From Campylobacter concisus (GTDB taxonomy: Bacteria > Campylobacterota > Campylobacteria > Campylobacterales > Campylobacteraceae): DNA of 64,000 nucleotides. The stretch covers positions 1-64,000 of the forward strand of contig LVWL01000018.1 in NCBI GenBank assembly GCA_002092835.1, written 5' to 3'. Positions 25,596 through 33,460 of the stretch are shown here, piece by piece. Both the position numbers and the translations under genes were made by a program. The stretch's first letter is position 1; each line of letters starts with the position of its first letter. The notes under the pieces are model-generated. The model ran no database searches, was not told the origin of the DNA, and saw only the letters and a program-made list of their open reading frames with translations.

Positions 25596-25904
25596 TTACT
25601 TTTTCTTATTTTCGCTTTTTTGTGCACTTAGCGCTTCAAATTTCTGCTTTAAAATTTTAAAAATTTCGTGTTTTGAGAGCTCGTATTTGTCGTATATCAC
25701 GGCGTCATCGTCGCCAATAGGCTGCATGAGGCCATCAGCCGCGTCGCGATCTAGCTTTCCTCGTTTAAATCTTACGTTTAAAACGTCGATTTTGCGCTTG
25801 GCATCGACCATACGAACGCCGATCTCTTCGATATCTTTAAAATAAAATTTCGCATTCTTGCCACCTTTTTGTATGAAAAATCCGTCATCTTCGATTTTTC
25901 GGCA
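25596..25904 (-). pseudogene. 5'-truncated paralogue of the protein at 32247-32711
   Basis: From just after a TGA (25905-25907) the frame reads KIEDDGFFIQKGG, KFYFKDIEEIGVR, GKLDRDAADGLMQPIGDD and YDKYELSKHEIF. This is clearly related to the 154-residue membrane protein at 32247-32711 (RIEYDGFIITKG, KFYFKDIDEIAI, NRLDRDACFGLVQPLGDD, FDKYELSKFTI). The N-terminal membrane helices are absent, so it is a truncated copy. A methionine at 25811 would allow a 71-residue product. Its higher G+C content groups it with the foreign-looking block from 22.8 kb. Confidence 0.6.
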
Positions 25905-25937
25905 TCACAGAATAAGAAACTAGGATAAGGAGGTAAC

Positions 25938-25967
25938 TTCGGCGCAAGCTAACTTACTGGCGCCGAA
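25938..25967. terminator. G+C-rich hairpin downstream of the yceI-like gene
   Basis: TTCGGCGC and GCGCCGAA make a perfect 8-bp stem around a 14-base loop, 9 bases beyond the 3' end of the minus-strand YceI gene. There is no T-tract on either strand, so it may be a factor-independent terminator of weak type or an RNA-stabilising hairpin. Confidence 0.4.
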
Positions 25968-25975
25968 TTTGAAAG

Positions 25976-26521
25976 TTATTTTATCACTGCTTCAAAGCTA
26001 ATATCTACATCTGGATAGCTTTTTCCGCCATGAAATGGTTTGGCAGCAGCAGCAAATTTATCAAAGCTCTCATTTAACTTCAAATCATTTACAAGATCAA
26101 CTGAAAATTTTGCCATTAGCTTGCCATTTTGTACTTCATATTTTGTTTTAAAAGTTTTTGAATTGCCATTTATGCTAAGCTCAACATCCATTTCTCCAGC
26201 CTTATCGTCGCCATTTACTGCTACGATCTTGCCATCTACTGCCTTGCCATCGAAAATAATGCCAATCCTTTTATCGCGGTCAGGCAGCTTTGTGTCGATA
26301 TCTTTTGGCTCTAGCTTAAATTCAAAGCTCTTTAAAAAATCAGCAAAATTTGCATTTTCTTGACTTTTAAAATTTATCGTTTTAAAAGTACCTGGTACGG
26401 CTGTCTTATTTGCTAGCTTGTAGCCAGTAAATGTTACCTTTGGTTCACCTTCTACGCTAAATGCAAGAGCTGAAACTGCAAAAAATGAAGCTGCTAAAGC
26501 AACAGAAGTAAGTTTGTTCAT
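25976..26521 (-). CDS. YceI-family periplasmic lipid-binding protein
   Basis: This 181-residue protein has a signal peptide (NKLTSVALAASFFAVSALA, cleaved near residue 20) and a lipocalin-like domain with alternating strands. Segments such as VTFTGYKLANKTAVPGTF and the closing YPDVDISFEAVIK fit the YceI family, which binds isoprenoid lipids and is often induced by stress. It is preceded by AAGGATTC as a weak RBS and stands as its own unit. Confidence 0.82.
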   Translation of the reverse strand: MNKLTSVALAASFFAVSALAFSVEGEPKVTFTGYKLANKTAVPGTFKTINFKSQENANFADFLKSFEFKLEPKDIDTKLPDRDKRIGIIFDGKAVDGKIVAVNGDDKAGEMDVELSINGNSKTFKTKYEVQNGKLMAKFSVDLVNDLKLNESFDKFAAAAKPFHGGKSYPDVDISFEAVIK

Positions 26522-26632
26522 AAAGAATCCTTTTTATAATATTGATAATAAATATCGCAAATTATATATCCACTTACTTCAAAAAAGACTTAAAAACTCT
26601 TTTTAATTAATGAATAAATTTTTAATATCTTT

Positions 26633-27739
26633 TTATTCTGGATCATCACTAAAATCGTTATCCCTAAAGATCGCATAAAAATTTATGAGCCAAAAAACAA
26701 AAGCGATTGCTATGAGCATTGCGGGCAAATGAATGTAAAAGCCACTCCAAAAATAAGCCAAAATTCCTCTACTAATGCCAGCTAAAAGAACTAAAATAAA
26801 AGCAATCCTACTAAGGCGTAAAAACTCAAGTTCTTGTCCGCTGTGACGAAGTCCTGCGACATTAAATATAAGCATCACGCTAAAAATTACCGCATTTATC
26901 GCTATTAGATGTATAAAATTTGTCTCAAGATGGAGTTCAAAAATGCCGCTAAAGCCGATACCTAAAAACCCAATCGCTAAAAATAGTTGCATAAAATAGT
27001 ATAAAAGCACAAAGCTATGCCTAAAAAGCTCTTTATAGTGCCACTCTTTAAGCTTTGCAAGTACCGCACTTCCACAAGCTATCGCAGCATAATAGACACC
27101 TAAGCTTGCTTCAAAAAATATATTTAAAAGTAAAAAGGCACAAACGCAGCAGATAGCGATATTTTTATAGATAAAATTTGGCACAAAAACAGCTTCATCC
27201 ATACCTTTTTCTCTTTTTAGCGCTTCTTTTCCGAGTACGACACTAACGCGGTAAGAGATTAGTAAAATAGCGATTACGTGGATAAAAACTTGTAAATTTA
27301 GAAATTTTTCATTGCCACTTATTAGATAATAAATTTCAAAGCTTAAAATGCCAAACAAAAAGCCAAGTACGCCAAATTGATCATCATTTTTATCTCGCCA
27401 GATCATATAAACACAAAGCAAAACCAAGTAAAGCCAAAAAAGAGTGATAAAACAATGTGCTAAAAATAGGCTAAAAAATGCCAAGATAAAGCTTGTAAAA
27501 AAGAGTGAAAATAATATATAAGCATGTATTTTTAAAGATGCTTGAAAATTTGTCCAATCAGTTAGTCCAGTTAGCAAAAATCCAGCATAAGCAAGCGCTA
27601 AAAAAAGTTGCAAAAATATAAATTTATGCAAGCTCACAAAATCAGTTGGAGTAAAAAACACACTAGCACCAAGCACCGCACAGGCGGCGCTCATTAAGAA
27701 AAATATCCTCATAGGATGAGTAAAAAAGTTATTAATCAT
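26633..27739 (-). CDS. NnrS-family membrane protein
   Basis: The protein has 368 residues and about 12 membrane helices. I assign it to NnrS from its opening NNFFTHPMRIFFLMSA, AVIFSVMLIFNVAGLRHSGQEL (reminiscent of the conserved region with the His-containing GxxR/RHSG motif) and the overall helix pattern. NnrS proteins bind heme and copper and support growth under nitric oxide stress. The ATG at 27739 overlaps the ABC ATPase stop by 8 bases; an in-frame start at 27766 is less likely. It is the last gene of the receptor/ABC/NnrS operon. Confidence 0.8.
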   Translation of the reverse strand: MINNFFTHPMRIFFLMSAACAVLGASVFFTPTDFVSLHKFIFLQLFLALAYAGFLLTGLTDWTNFQASLKIHAYILFSLFFTSFILAFFSLFLAHCFITLFWLYLVLLCVYMIWRDKNDDQFGVLGFLFGILSFEIYYLISGNEKFLNLQVFIHVIAILLISYRVSVVLGKEALKREKGMDEAVFVPNFIYKNIAICCVCAFLLLNIFFEASLGVYYAAIACGSAVLAKLKEWHYKELFRHSFVLLYYFMQLFLAIGFLGIGFSGIFELHLETNFIHLIAINAVIFSVMLIFNVAGLRHSGQELEFLRLSRIAFILVLLAGISRGILAYFWSGFYIHLPAMLIAIAFVFWLINFYAIFRDNDFSDDPE

Positions 27740-28424
27740 AATAAATTTGCCCTTTGAAATTTTCATCTATCATCTTGCTAATAAACGTAAAATCACGATC
27801 TTTGAAATCTTTGTCTATTTCAAGTTCTCTTTGTATGACTGCACCTTTACTTGATAGGAAATAAATTCTATTTGACATCTTTACAGCCTCCATTCTATCG
27901 TGTGTGACAAGAACCACACTCATACCTTCGCTCACTCTTTGGCCAATAATCTCAATCAAAATTTCTTTCATATCATAATCAAGTCCAGAAAAAGGCTCAT
28001 CCATCAAAAGTAGATCAGGCTTTGTCACGACCGCTCTTACGAAAGCTACCCTTTGCCTCATACCGCCGCTTAGCTCGCTTGGGTATTTTAAAGTGTCCTT
28101 TTGGCTTAATCCAACCTTTTTAAAAAGCTCTAAAACAGCGTTAATGTCTGGTTTATCCATAACTAAAAGCACATTTTCAAGAGCATTTTTCCATGTTAGC
28201 AGGCGATTTTCTTGAAAAAAGTATGTAGTCTTTTTAAAGTTATTAAAAATTTTTCCTTTTCTAGGCTCATTTAGTCCGCTAATAAGCCGAAGTATCGTTG
28301 TTTTGCCACATCCTGATGGCCCAAAAAGCGTCACCACTTCGCCACTTTTTACATTTAGGCTAAAATTCCTTACGACCTTATCTCTTAAAATTTCATACTC
28401 TACGTTTTTAAGCTCAAGCATCAT
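27732..28424 (-). CDS. ABC transporter ATP-binding protein, nitrate/taurine/sulfonate (NitT/TauT) type
   Basis: This 230-residue ATPase has Walker A GPSGCGKTTILRLISG, the Q-loop in FFQENRLLTWKNALENV, the signature LSGGMRQRVAFVRAVV, Walker B LLLMDEPFSGLD and the switch His in VVLVTHDRMEAVKM. The LTWKNALENV version of the Q-loop is characteristic of the NitT/TauT subfamily (TauB/SsuB/NrtD). I chose the ATG at 28424, which overlaps the permease stop (ATGA); a TTG at 28433 is less likely. It energises the permease encoded just upstream. Confidence 0.9.
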   Translation of the reverse strand: MMLELKNVEYEILRDKVVRNFSLNVKSGEVVTLFGPSGCGKTTILRLISGLNEPRKGKIFNNFKKTTYFFQENRLLTWKNALENVLLVMDKPDINAVLELFKKVGLSQKDTLKYPSELSGGMRQRVAFVRAVVTKPDLLLMDEPFSGLDYDMKEILIEIIGQRVSEGMSVVLVTHDRMEAVKMSNRIYFLSSKGAVIQRELEIDKDFKDRDFTFISKMIDENFKGQIYYD

Positions 28425-29218
28425 CTTCTCCAAGGCATCAAAGCTATTTTTAGTGGCTCAATGATGAGGTATTCAAAGAGCATGATAAGAGTGATACTTA
28501 AAAGAACATATGCCATTACCTCGGTTGTTTCAAGCATTGCTCTTGCATTTGCTATCTTTGCTCCCATGCCGTTATTTGCACCTAGTAGCTCAGCCATTAT
28601 CACTATCTTTACGCCCATTGCGACAGCTACGCTAATAGAGCTTATTATGTAGCTTGTAAGATGCGGGATGTAAAGGTGTCTTATCTTTTTTAAAATTCCT
28701 AGATTATAAGCGTCAAACATCTCTTTTAGCTCCTCATCTACGCTACTCATAGCAACTGCTGAGCTTGCGAAAGTAAGTGGTAAAACGGTTATAAAGATAG
28801 TAAAAACGGTGCTAAAATTTCCAAATCCAAACCAAAAAATAGCAAGCACTATCCAAATAATCGGCGGCATTGACAAAAGTAATGTAATAACAGGCTTTAA
28901 AAAGGCCGCAAAACTTTTAAAGCTACCTGCTATTAACCCTAGAAATATACCAAAAAATGTTGCCGAGCAAACTCCGATCAGTGATCTGCAAAGCGTTATA
29001 TTTATCTCGCTGTTTTTATAATCTTTTAAAATTTCACAGGCTTTTAAAAATACATCTTTTGGTGGCGGAAGCAAGAGTGGGGAGCTAAACTCGCTTCCCA
29101 CTTGCCAAATGGCTAAGATCAAAAAAACTACGGCAAATCCGCTAAATCCGCCCCAAAAATAGTCAATTATTTTTAAAAAGCTTGAGCGATCTTTTTTAAT
29201 GCCATCGATTAGTATCAT
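28421..29218 (-). CDS. ABC transporter permease, NitT/TauT type
   Basis: This 265-residue protein has about six membrane helices and begins with a short cytoplasmic segment. The segment LSMPPIIWIVLAIFWFGFGN and the EAA-like loop FDAYNLGILKKIRHLYIPHL are typical of TauC/SsuC permeases. The start overlaps the substrate-binding protein gene by four bases (ATGA), and the end overlaps the ATPase gene, so all three are translated as a unit. Confidence 0.9.
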   Translation of the reverse strand: MILIDGIKKDRSSFLKIIDYFWGGFSGFAVVFLILAIWQVGSEFSSPLLLPPPKDVFLKACEILKDYKNSEINITLCRSLIGVCSATFFGIFLGLIAGSFKSFAAFLKPVITLLLSMPPIIWIVLAIFWFGFGNFSTVFTIFITVLPLTFASSAVAMSSVDEELKEMFDAYNLGILKKIRHLYIPHLTSYIISSISVAVAMGVKIVIMAELLGANNGMGAKIANARAMLETTEVMAYVLLSITLIMLFEYLIIEPLKIALMPWRR

Positions 29219-30180
29219 AAAAATAGACCTTTATCTGGCATCTTACCGCCTAGAAATTTTGGATTAAACTGATAAATTTCTTCAAAAAATGCCATGATCT
29301 CATTTTGCAGTTCATTTGCTTTTGTCACTGTTAGATTTGCCTTGTCAAAAGCATTTGCAAGTGCTACTTCTGGAGCTGGCAAGTAGCTTGAGCCTATCTT
29401 TGCTGCACTTTGCTTGTTTTCAAGTATCCAAGAAAGTGCATTTTTAAGATCACTATGAAGCGTGTCAAATAGACTTAAGTTTTTCTCGTAAAAGCCTCTT
29501 TCTACGATAATGCCAGCCATTGGGATTATCGGTTTTGTACCAAAACTCTCGCCCCAAATTTTTGGAAAATCAACTGAATAATGCACACTAACGCCTGCTT
29601 TTTTACCACGCAAAATAGTCGCTTCACCAAGAGGTTGTGGGACTATTAAAATGTCAAAATCTTTTTGTAAAAATAAAAGCAGAGCTTCAGGTGGCGTTGC
29701 TGTATAGGTGATGTCTATCTTGCTAACGTCTATGCCTCGCTTCTTGCAAAGCGCTCTTAAAACAAGATCAGGCATGTCGCCTCGAAATGGCATGATGAGC
29801 TTTTTGCCTACAAAATCCTCTAAATTTTTAATCTTTTCATCCTTAACCATAGCGTTCATAACGCCAAGTGTAAGTAAATTTAACATCGCAAAATCAAGCC
29901 CTTGATTTCTTAAATTTGCAGCGACATTTGATGGCGACATCGTGACCTTGATATCTCCGCTAGCTACGCCTGCACGAAGCTGATCTGGTGTTTTCCATAT
30001 ATTTAGACTTACATCATAAGTTTTATTTAACTCGCCTTGCAGCGCAGCAACTGCCATTATGACACTTGGGATCGCTGGTGCGCCCCACATAGTAAAGCTC
30101 TCTTTTGCAAATAAATTTGGTGCAAATGCGCTAACGCCTAAAGCTGTGCTAAGTCCTAAAAATTTTCTTCTATTTAACAT
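29215..30180 (-). CDS. ABC transporter substrate-binding protein with Tat-type signal
   Basis: The 321-residue periplasmic protein starts with a twin-arginine-like signal (NRRKFLGLSTALGVSAFA), suggesting folding before export. The mature part has the two-lobed NMT1/TauA-like pattern: APAIPSVIMAVAALQG, DQLRAGVASGDIKVTMSP and PFRGDMPDLVLRAL. Members of this family bind taurine, sulfonates, nitrate, thiamine precursors or other small ligands; the ligand is not predictable here. It follows the outer-membrane receptor gene by 11 bases, so receptor and ABC importer probably handle the same substrate. Confidence 0.85.
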   Translation of the reverse strand: MLNRRKFLGLSTALGVSAFAPNLFAKESFTMWGAPAIPSVIMAVAALQGELNKTYDVSLNIWKTPDQLRAGVASGDIKVTMSPSNVAANLRNQGLDFAMLNLLTLGVMNAMVKDEKIKNLEDFVGKKLIMPFRGDMPDLVLRALCKKRGIDVSKIDITYTATPPEALLLFLQKDFDILIVPQPLGEATILRGKKAGVSVHYSVDFPKIWGESFGTKPIIPMAGIIVERGFYEKNLSLFDTLHSDLKNALSWILENKQSAAKIGSSYLPAPEVALANAFDKANLTVTKANELQNEIMAFFEEIYQFNPKFLGGKMPDKGLFL

Positions 30181-30191
30181 CTTTTTCTCCT

Positions 30192-32028
30192 TTAAAAACT
30201 GCTGTGAAAGCTAATGAAAAATGTCCTGCCAGGGGCATGAACGACTACTGGATCAAGGGCTGCCACGTGATCGCCACTGATAAATTCTGCATAATCTTTG
30301 TCAAATAAATTTGCTACGCCAAATCTTATGCCAACTTTGTTTTTAAACTCTACGCCGCCATAAAGATCGAGCAAGCCAAATCCTTTTGCCGCCTCTTTTT
30401 TATCGATGCCCAAGCCATTTTGCTTGCTAAAATCACCTCTAGTTTGCTTTGAAACTAGCCTTAGTGCGGTGCCAAGATTATAGCTGCCAAAGCTTGCATA
30501 GTCTTTGTAGTCAAATGCAAAATTTGCCTCAAAAGGCCTTATTTGATAAAGTGGTCTGCCATCAGTTTTGTTTTGTCCGTAGTTGTAGTAAAGTGAGCTT
30601 TTTAAGCCAAAATGTCTTGCAAAGCTATATTCTGTATTGAAATTTACACTATAAAGCGTTGCATCAACGTTTCTTGAGATGACGGCATTTTTGTTTAGCG
30701 GCATGGCAGCTTTTGAGTGGCGTCTATCAAAAATGATCAAATTTTTAACGCTATCAGCGATGAAATGTCCTCCAAAGCTAAATGCATCTTTGTTTTGAAG
30801 CGAGTTTAGGTATTCTTTGTAAAACTGGCTGCCAAATTTAAAGCCAAGAACCGCTCTGTTGTGTCTTTCTGGCTTTAAATTCGGATTTGCTATCCAGCCG
30901 TTATCGCCTGCACCATAAAGTGCGTTAAAACGCTCCATGTTGCTTGGCAAACGAGATAAACTTTCAAGTTTTGCAAAGTAGCTATCCTTATCGTTTGGCG
31001 TAAATTTATATTTTAGGCTTGCACTAAAAGCGTCTTTTTTGATCTTATCGCTTACGTCTTCACCGTAAATTTGGCGAATTAATTTGCGAGTGGTATTAGG
31101 TGCGATCGGATTTTGCACAAAAAATTTAGTGTCGATGCCATTTAATTTACTTCTTTGCTCTTCATATTTTAAGGCAAGAGAAGCTTCGTTTGCTTCATTA
31201 AATTTATAAGCAAGTGTGTCAAAGAGCATAAATTTATCATTTCTAACATCAGCAAATCTGTATCCGTTAAAGACCCAGTTATTGCCTTGCTTCATGTATC
31301 TTTTGCCGTCATGTTTATCTTTTTCAAAGCCAGCGCCTATTTGATTGTGAAAGCTTGCAAAGTCAGCGTCATACTTTAAATTTGCCTCAAATATATTTCT
31401 CTTTAAATCCACTTTTACATTTTGGGTGGCATCTCTTAGATGAAAATTATCAGCTTTTCGCTCAACCTTTTTTAGGATAAATTCGAAATTTAGCGTATTT
31501 GAAAGATCTTCTTCGCCTAATCTAATATTTAGCTTGCCAACTTTTCTTGTCGTTTTAAGGCATCCATCACGTGCTCTGGCTGCTTGTCTTTATCGATATT
31601 ATCCCTTAAAAACGTAAGTCTAAGCTCGCTAAGATCATTTGGCACGAAGCCTAAGATAGCGCTTTGACCTTGTCTATTGTAGCCATAGTTCCATCTTTAT
31701 AATTATTTGCTTTGGTGAAATTTGCATTTAAGATGGTGTAAAAATTTGCGCCACGATATTTAAAAAGTGATGAATTGTAAAAGCTTTTGCCATACATTCC
31801 AGCCGAGATATGAAACATATCAGCTGAGTTATCAAGCAAATTTGTAACAAATGGGTATTCGCCTCTTTGAGTGCGGTCAAATTGATTTTCCACAAAGGCA
31901 CTTTGTGCAACGTTTGGCGTGATGACTGGTGGCGGTACAAATTCTCTAATAGGCTTTATAACGTCTAAATTTGCTTCATTTGCTAGAAGCAGTGATGAAA
32001 GAACTGCTAGGCTTAAAATGGGCCTCAT
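30192..32028 (-). pseudogene. OprC/NosA-like outer membrane receptor, two frameshifts as sequenced, no visible plug domain
   Basis: Two frames join into one 612-residue protein if a base is restored at 31668-31671 and another in the A4 run (minus strand) at 31553-31556. The joined sequence has a signal peptide (RPILSLAVLSSLLLA) and a beta-barrel resembling OprC/NosA copper receptors: NYKDG, SAILGFVPNDLSELRLTFLR, QPEHVMDALK, VGVANLFDKDYAEF-like and the end APGRTFFISFHSSF with terminal Phe. The plug domain, about 120-130 residues in OprC, seems to be missing: barrel-like sequence starts near residue 60. It heads an operon with an ABC importer and NnrS. Both indels probably are sequence errors; the missing plug is not. 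Confidence 0.78.
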
Positions 32029-32246
32029 GTAAACTCCTTTTTAAAGATATAATTATGATTTCTTTTATCAGAATTGTAGTAGCAAAAGCCTTTATAAAAG
32101 TTGATGTAAGTCATCCTTTAAATTTTTAATCCACATTTACGAGCTTATTGTAGATAAAATGCTTGATTTTATTTTTGCAAGAGTAGCTAAATGGTGTAAA
32201 TTTAATGTGAAAAATGTATAAAATTTTAAATCATAGGTTGATTTAA

Positions 32247-32711
32247 TTATGCTCTAAAATTATTAAGCCTATCTCTTAGTTCTTTTGAAATGGTAAATTT
32301 TGAGAGTTCATATTTATCAAAAATGATGATCAAATCATCACCAAGTGGTTGCACTAACCCAAAGCAAGCATCTCTATCAAGACGGTTTTTCTTAAATTTT
32401 ACGCTTAAAGTTTCGACTTTTTTCTTATCGCCAAAACTTTTAATGGCGATTTCGTCGATATCTTTAAAGTAAAATTTTATACTTTTTGAGCCTTTTGTGA
32501 TGATAAATCCATCATATTCAATACGTAAAAAGTTGTTTTGAAAAATTTTTCTAACACAAAAGAACGCTGAGAGAGCGCCAATGATGATGCCAAAGAGAGA
32601 CGCTGTGCCAAGAGCTAGATAAAAGTAGCCAATGATGCTAAATATAAAAAGTCCAAGCCCAAAGGCTAGCGCCCAAAATACATCTTTTTTACTCTCTTTT
32701 GTTATCATCAT
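32247..32711 (-). CDS. Small membrane protein of unknown function
   Basis: The 154-residue protein has two N-terminal membrane helices (residues ~12-32 and 36-53) and a cytoplasmic beta-rich domain with YDGFIITKGSKSIKFYF, LDRDACFGLVQPLGDD and FDKYELSKFTI. The arrangement resembles PH-like membrane domain proteins, but I do not recognise a named family. A truncated relative lies at 25596-25904. It sits 8 bases after moaE on the same strand and may be co-transcribed. A second ATG at 32708 is an equally good start. Confidence 0.7.
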   Translation of the reverse strand: MMITKESKKDVFWALAFGLGLFIFSIIGYFYLALGTASLFGIIIGALSAFFCVRKIFQNNFLRIEYDGFIITKGSKSIKFYFKDIDEIAIKSFGDKKKVETLSVKFKKNRLDRDACFGLVQPLGDDLIIIFDKYELSKFTISKELRDRLNNFRA

Positions 32712-32719
32712 TTTTCCTT

Positions 32720-33154
32720 TTAAGCTAAAATTCCAGCACCATTTATCGCTTGGCTGCGCTCTTTTGCATAAATTCTCTCGCCATTTATCACGTCATATTT
32801 CCAGATCGGCGCATTTGCCTTAAAGTCCTCGACAAACTCGTTTATAAGCCTTAGCGCGACCTTTCTTTGAGGGCTCACAACGCCTGCAACATAAGAGCTT
32901 GTATGCACGGCCACATCACCTTTTGAGTGAGCAAAGAGTACGTAGGCATTTTCTTTTTTGGCTCGCTCCTGCCAAGCATCTAGCCATTTTTTAAGGATCG
33001 GCTCATAGATATCAAAACTAAGCGCCGAAATGCCGCCTTCTTCTCTTACGATCCCAACAAAAGTGATGAGCGCACCGCAGTTTTTATCTTTAAAGCGTTC
33101 ATACCACTCGTTTGTGATGCTTTGAACGTCCAAGCTTCCATTATAAATTTGCAT
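32720..33154 (-). CDS. moaE: Molybdopterin synthase catalytic subunit
   Basis: MoaE, with thiocarboxylated MoaD, converts cyclic pyranopterin monophosphate to molybdopterin. The 144-residue protein shows GALITFVGIVRE near residue 28, HSKGDVAVHTSSYVAGVVSP and the catalytic-lysine region APIWKYDVINGERIYA. The length is normal. It lies one base after moaD, so both subunits are made together. The cofactor is needed here for formate dehydrogenase and other molybdoenzymes. Confidence 0.95.
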   Translation of the reverse strand: MQIYNGSLDVQSITNEWYERFKDKNCGALITFVGIVREEGGISALSFDIYEPILKKWLDAWQERAKKENAYVLFAHSKGDVAVHTSSYVAGVVSPQRKVALRLINEFVEDFKANAPIWKYDVINGERIYAKERSQAINGAGILA

Positions 33155-33155
33155 C

Positions 33156-33377
33156 TTAGCCCCCGCAAACTGGCGGTAAAATAGAAATTTTATCGCCTGA
33201 TTTAAGAGCGAAATTTATATCACTTACGATCTCGTCATTTACAGCCACAGCACAGATATTTAGCCACTTTTTAAGCTCCTCTTTCTCGCTTAAAACTGCC
33301 TTTACCTCGCCTAAATTTTTTGCTTCTACTTTTATACTATCAAGCCCGATAGGCCCAAGAAATTCGATCTCTACCAC
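33156..33377 (-). CDS. moaD: Molybdopterin synthase sulfur carrier subunit
   Basis: This 73-residue ubiquitin-like protein ends in VCGG, the GG terminus that is adenylated by MoeB and thiocarboxylated to supply sulfur to MoaE. The segment FALKSGDKISILPPVCGG is the family hallmark. It is directly followed by moaE and divergent from nspC. Confidence 0.94.
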   Translation of the reverse strand: MVEIEFLGPIGLDSIKVEAKNLGEVKAVLSEKEELKKWLNICAVAVNDEIVSDINFALKSGDKISILPPVCGG

Positions 33378-33460
33378 GTTTTATCCTTTGAGATTTTTGC
33401 TGATTTTACTTAAAAATAAATTTAGATATACTTATTTAAAAATTTAAAAAGCGAACAAAA

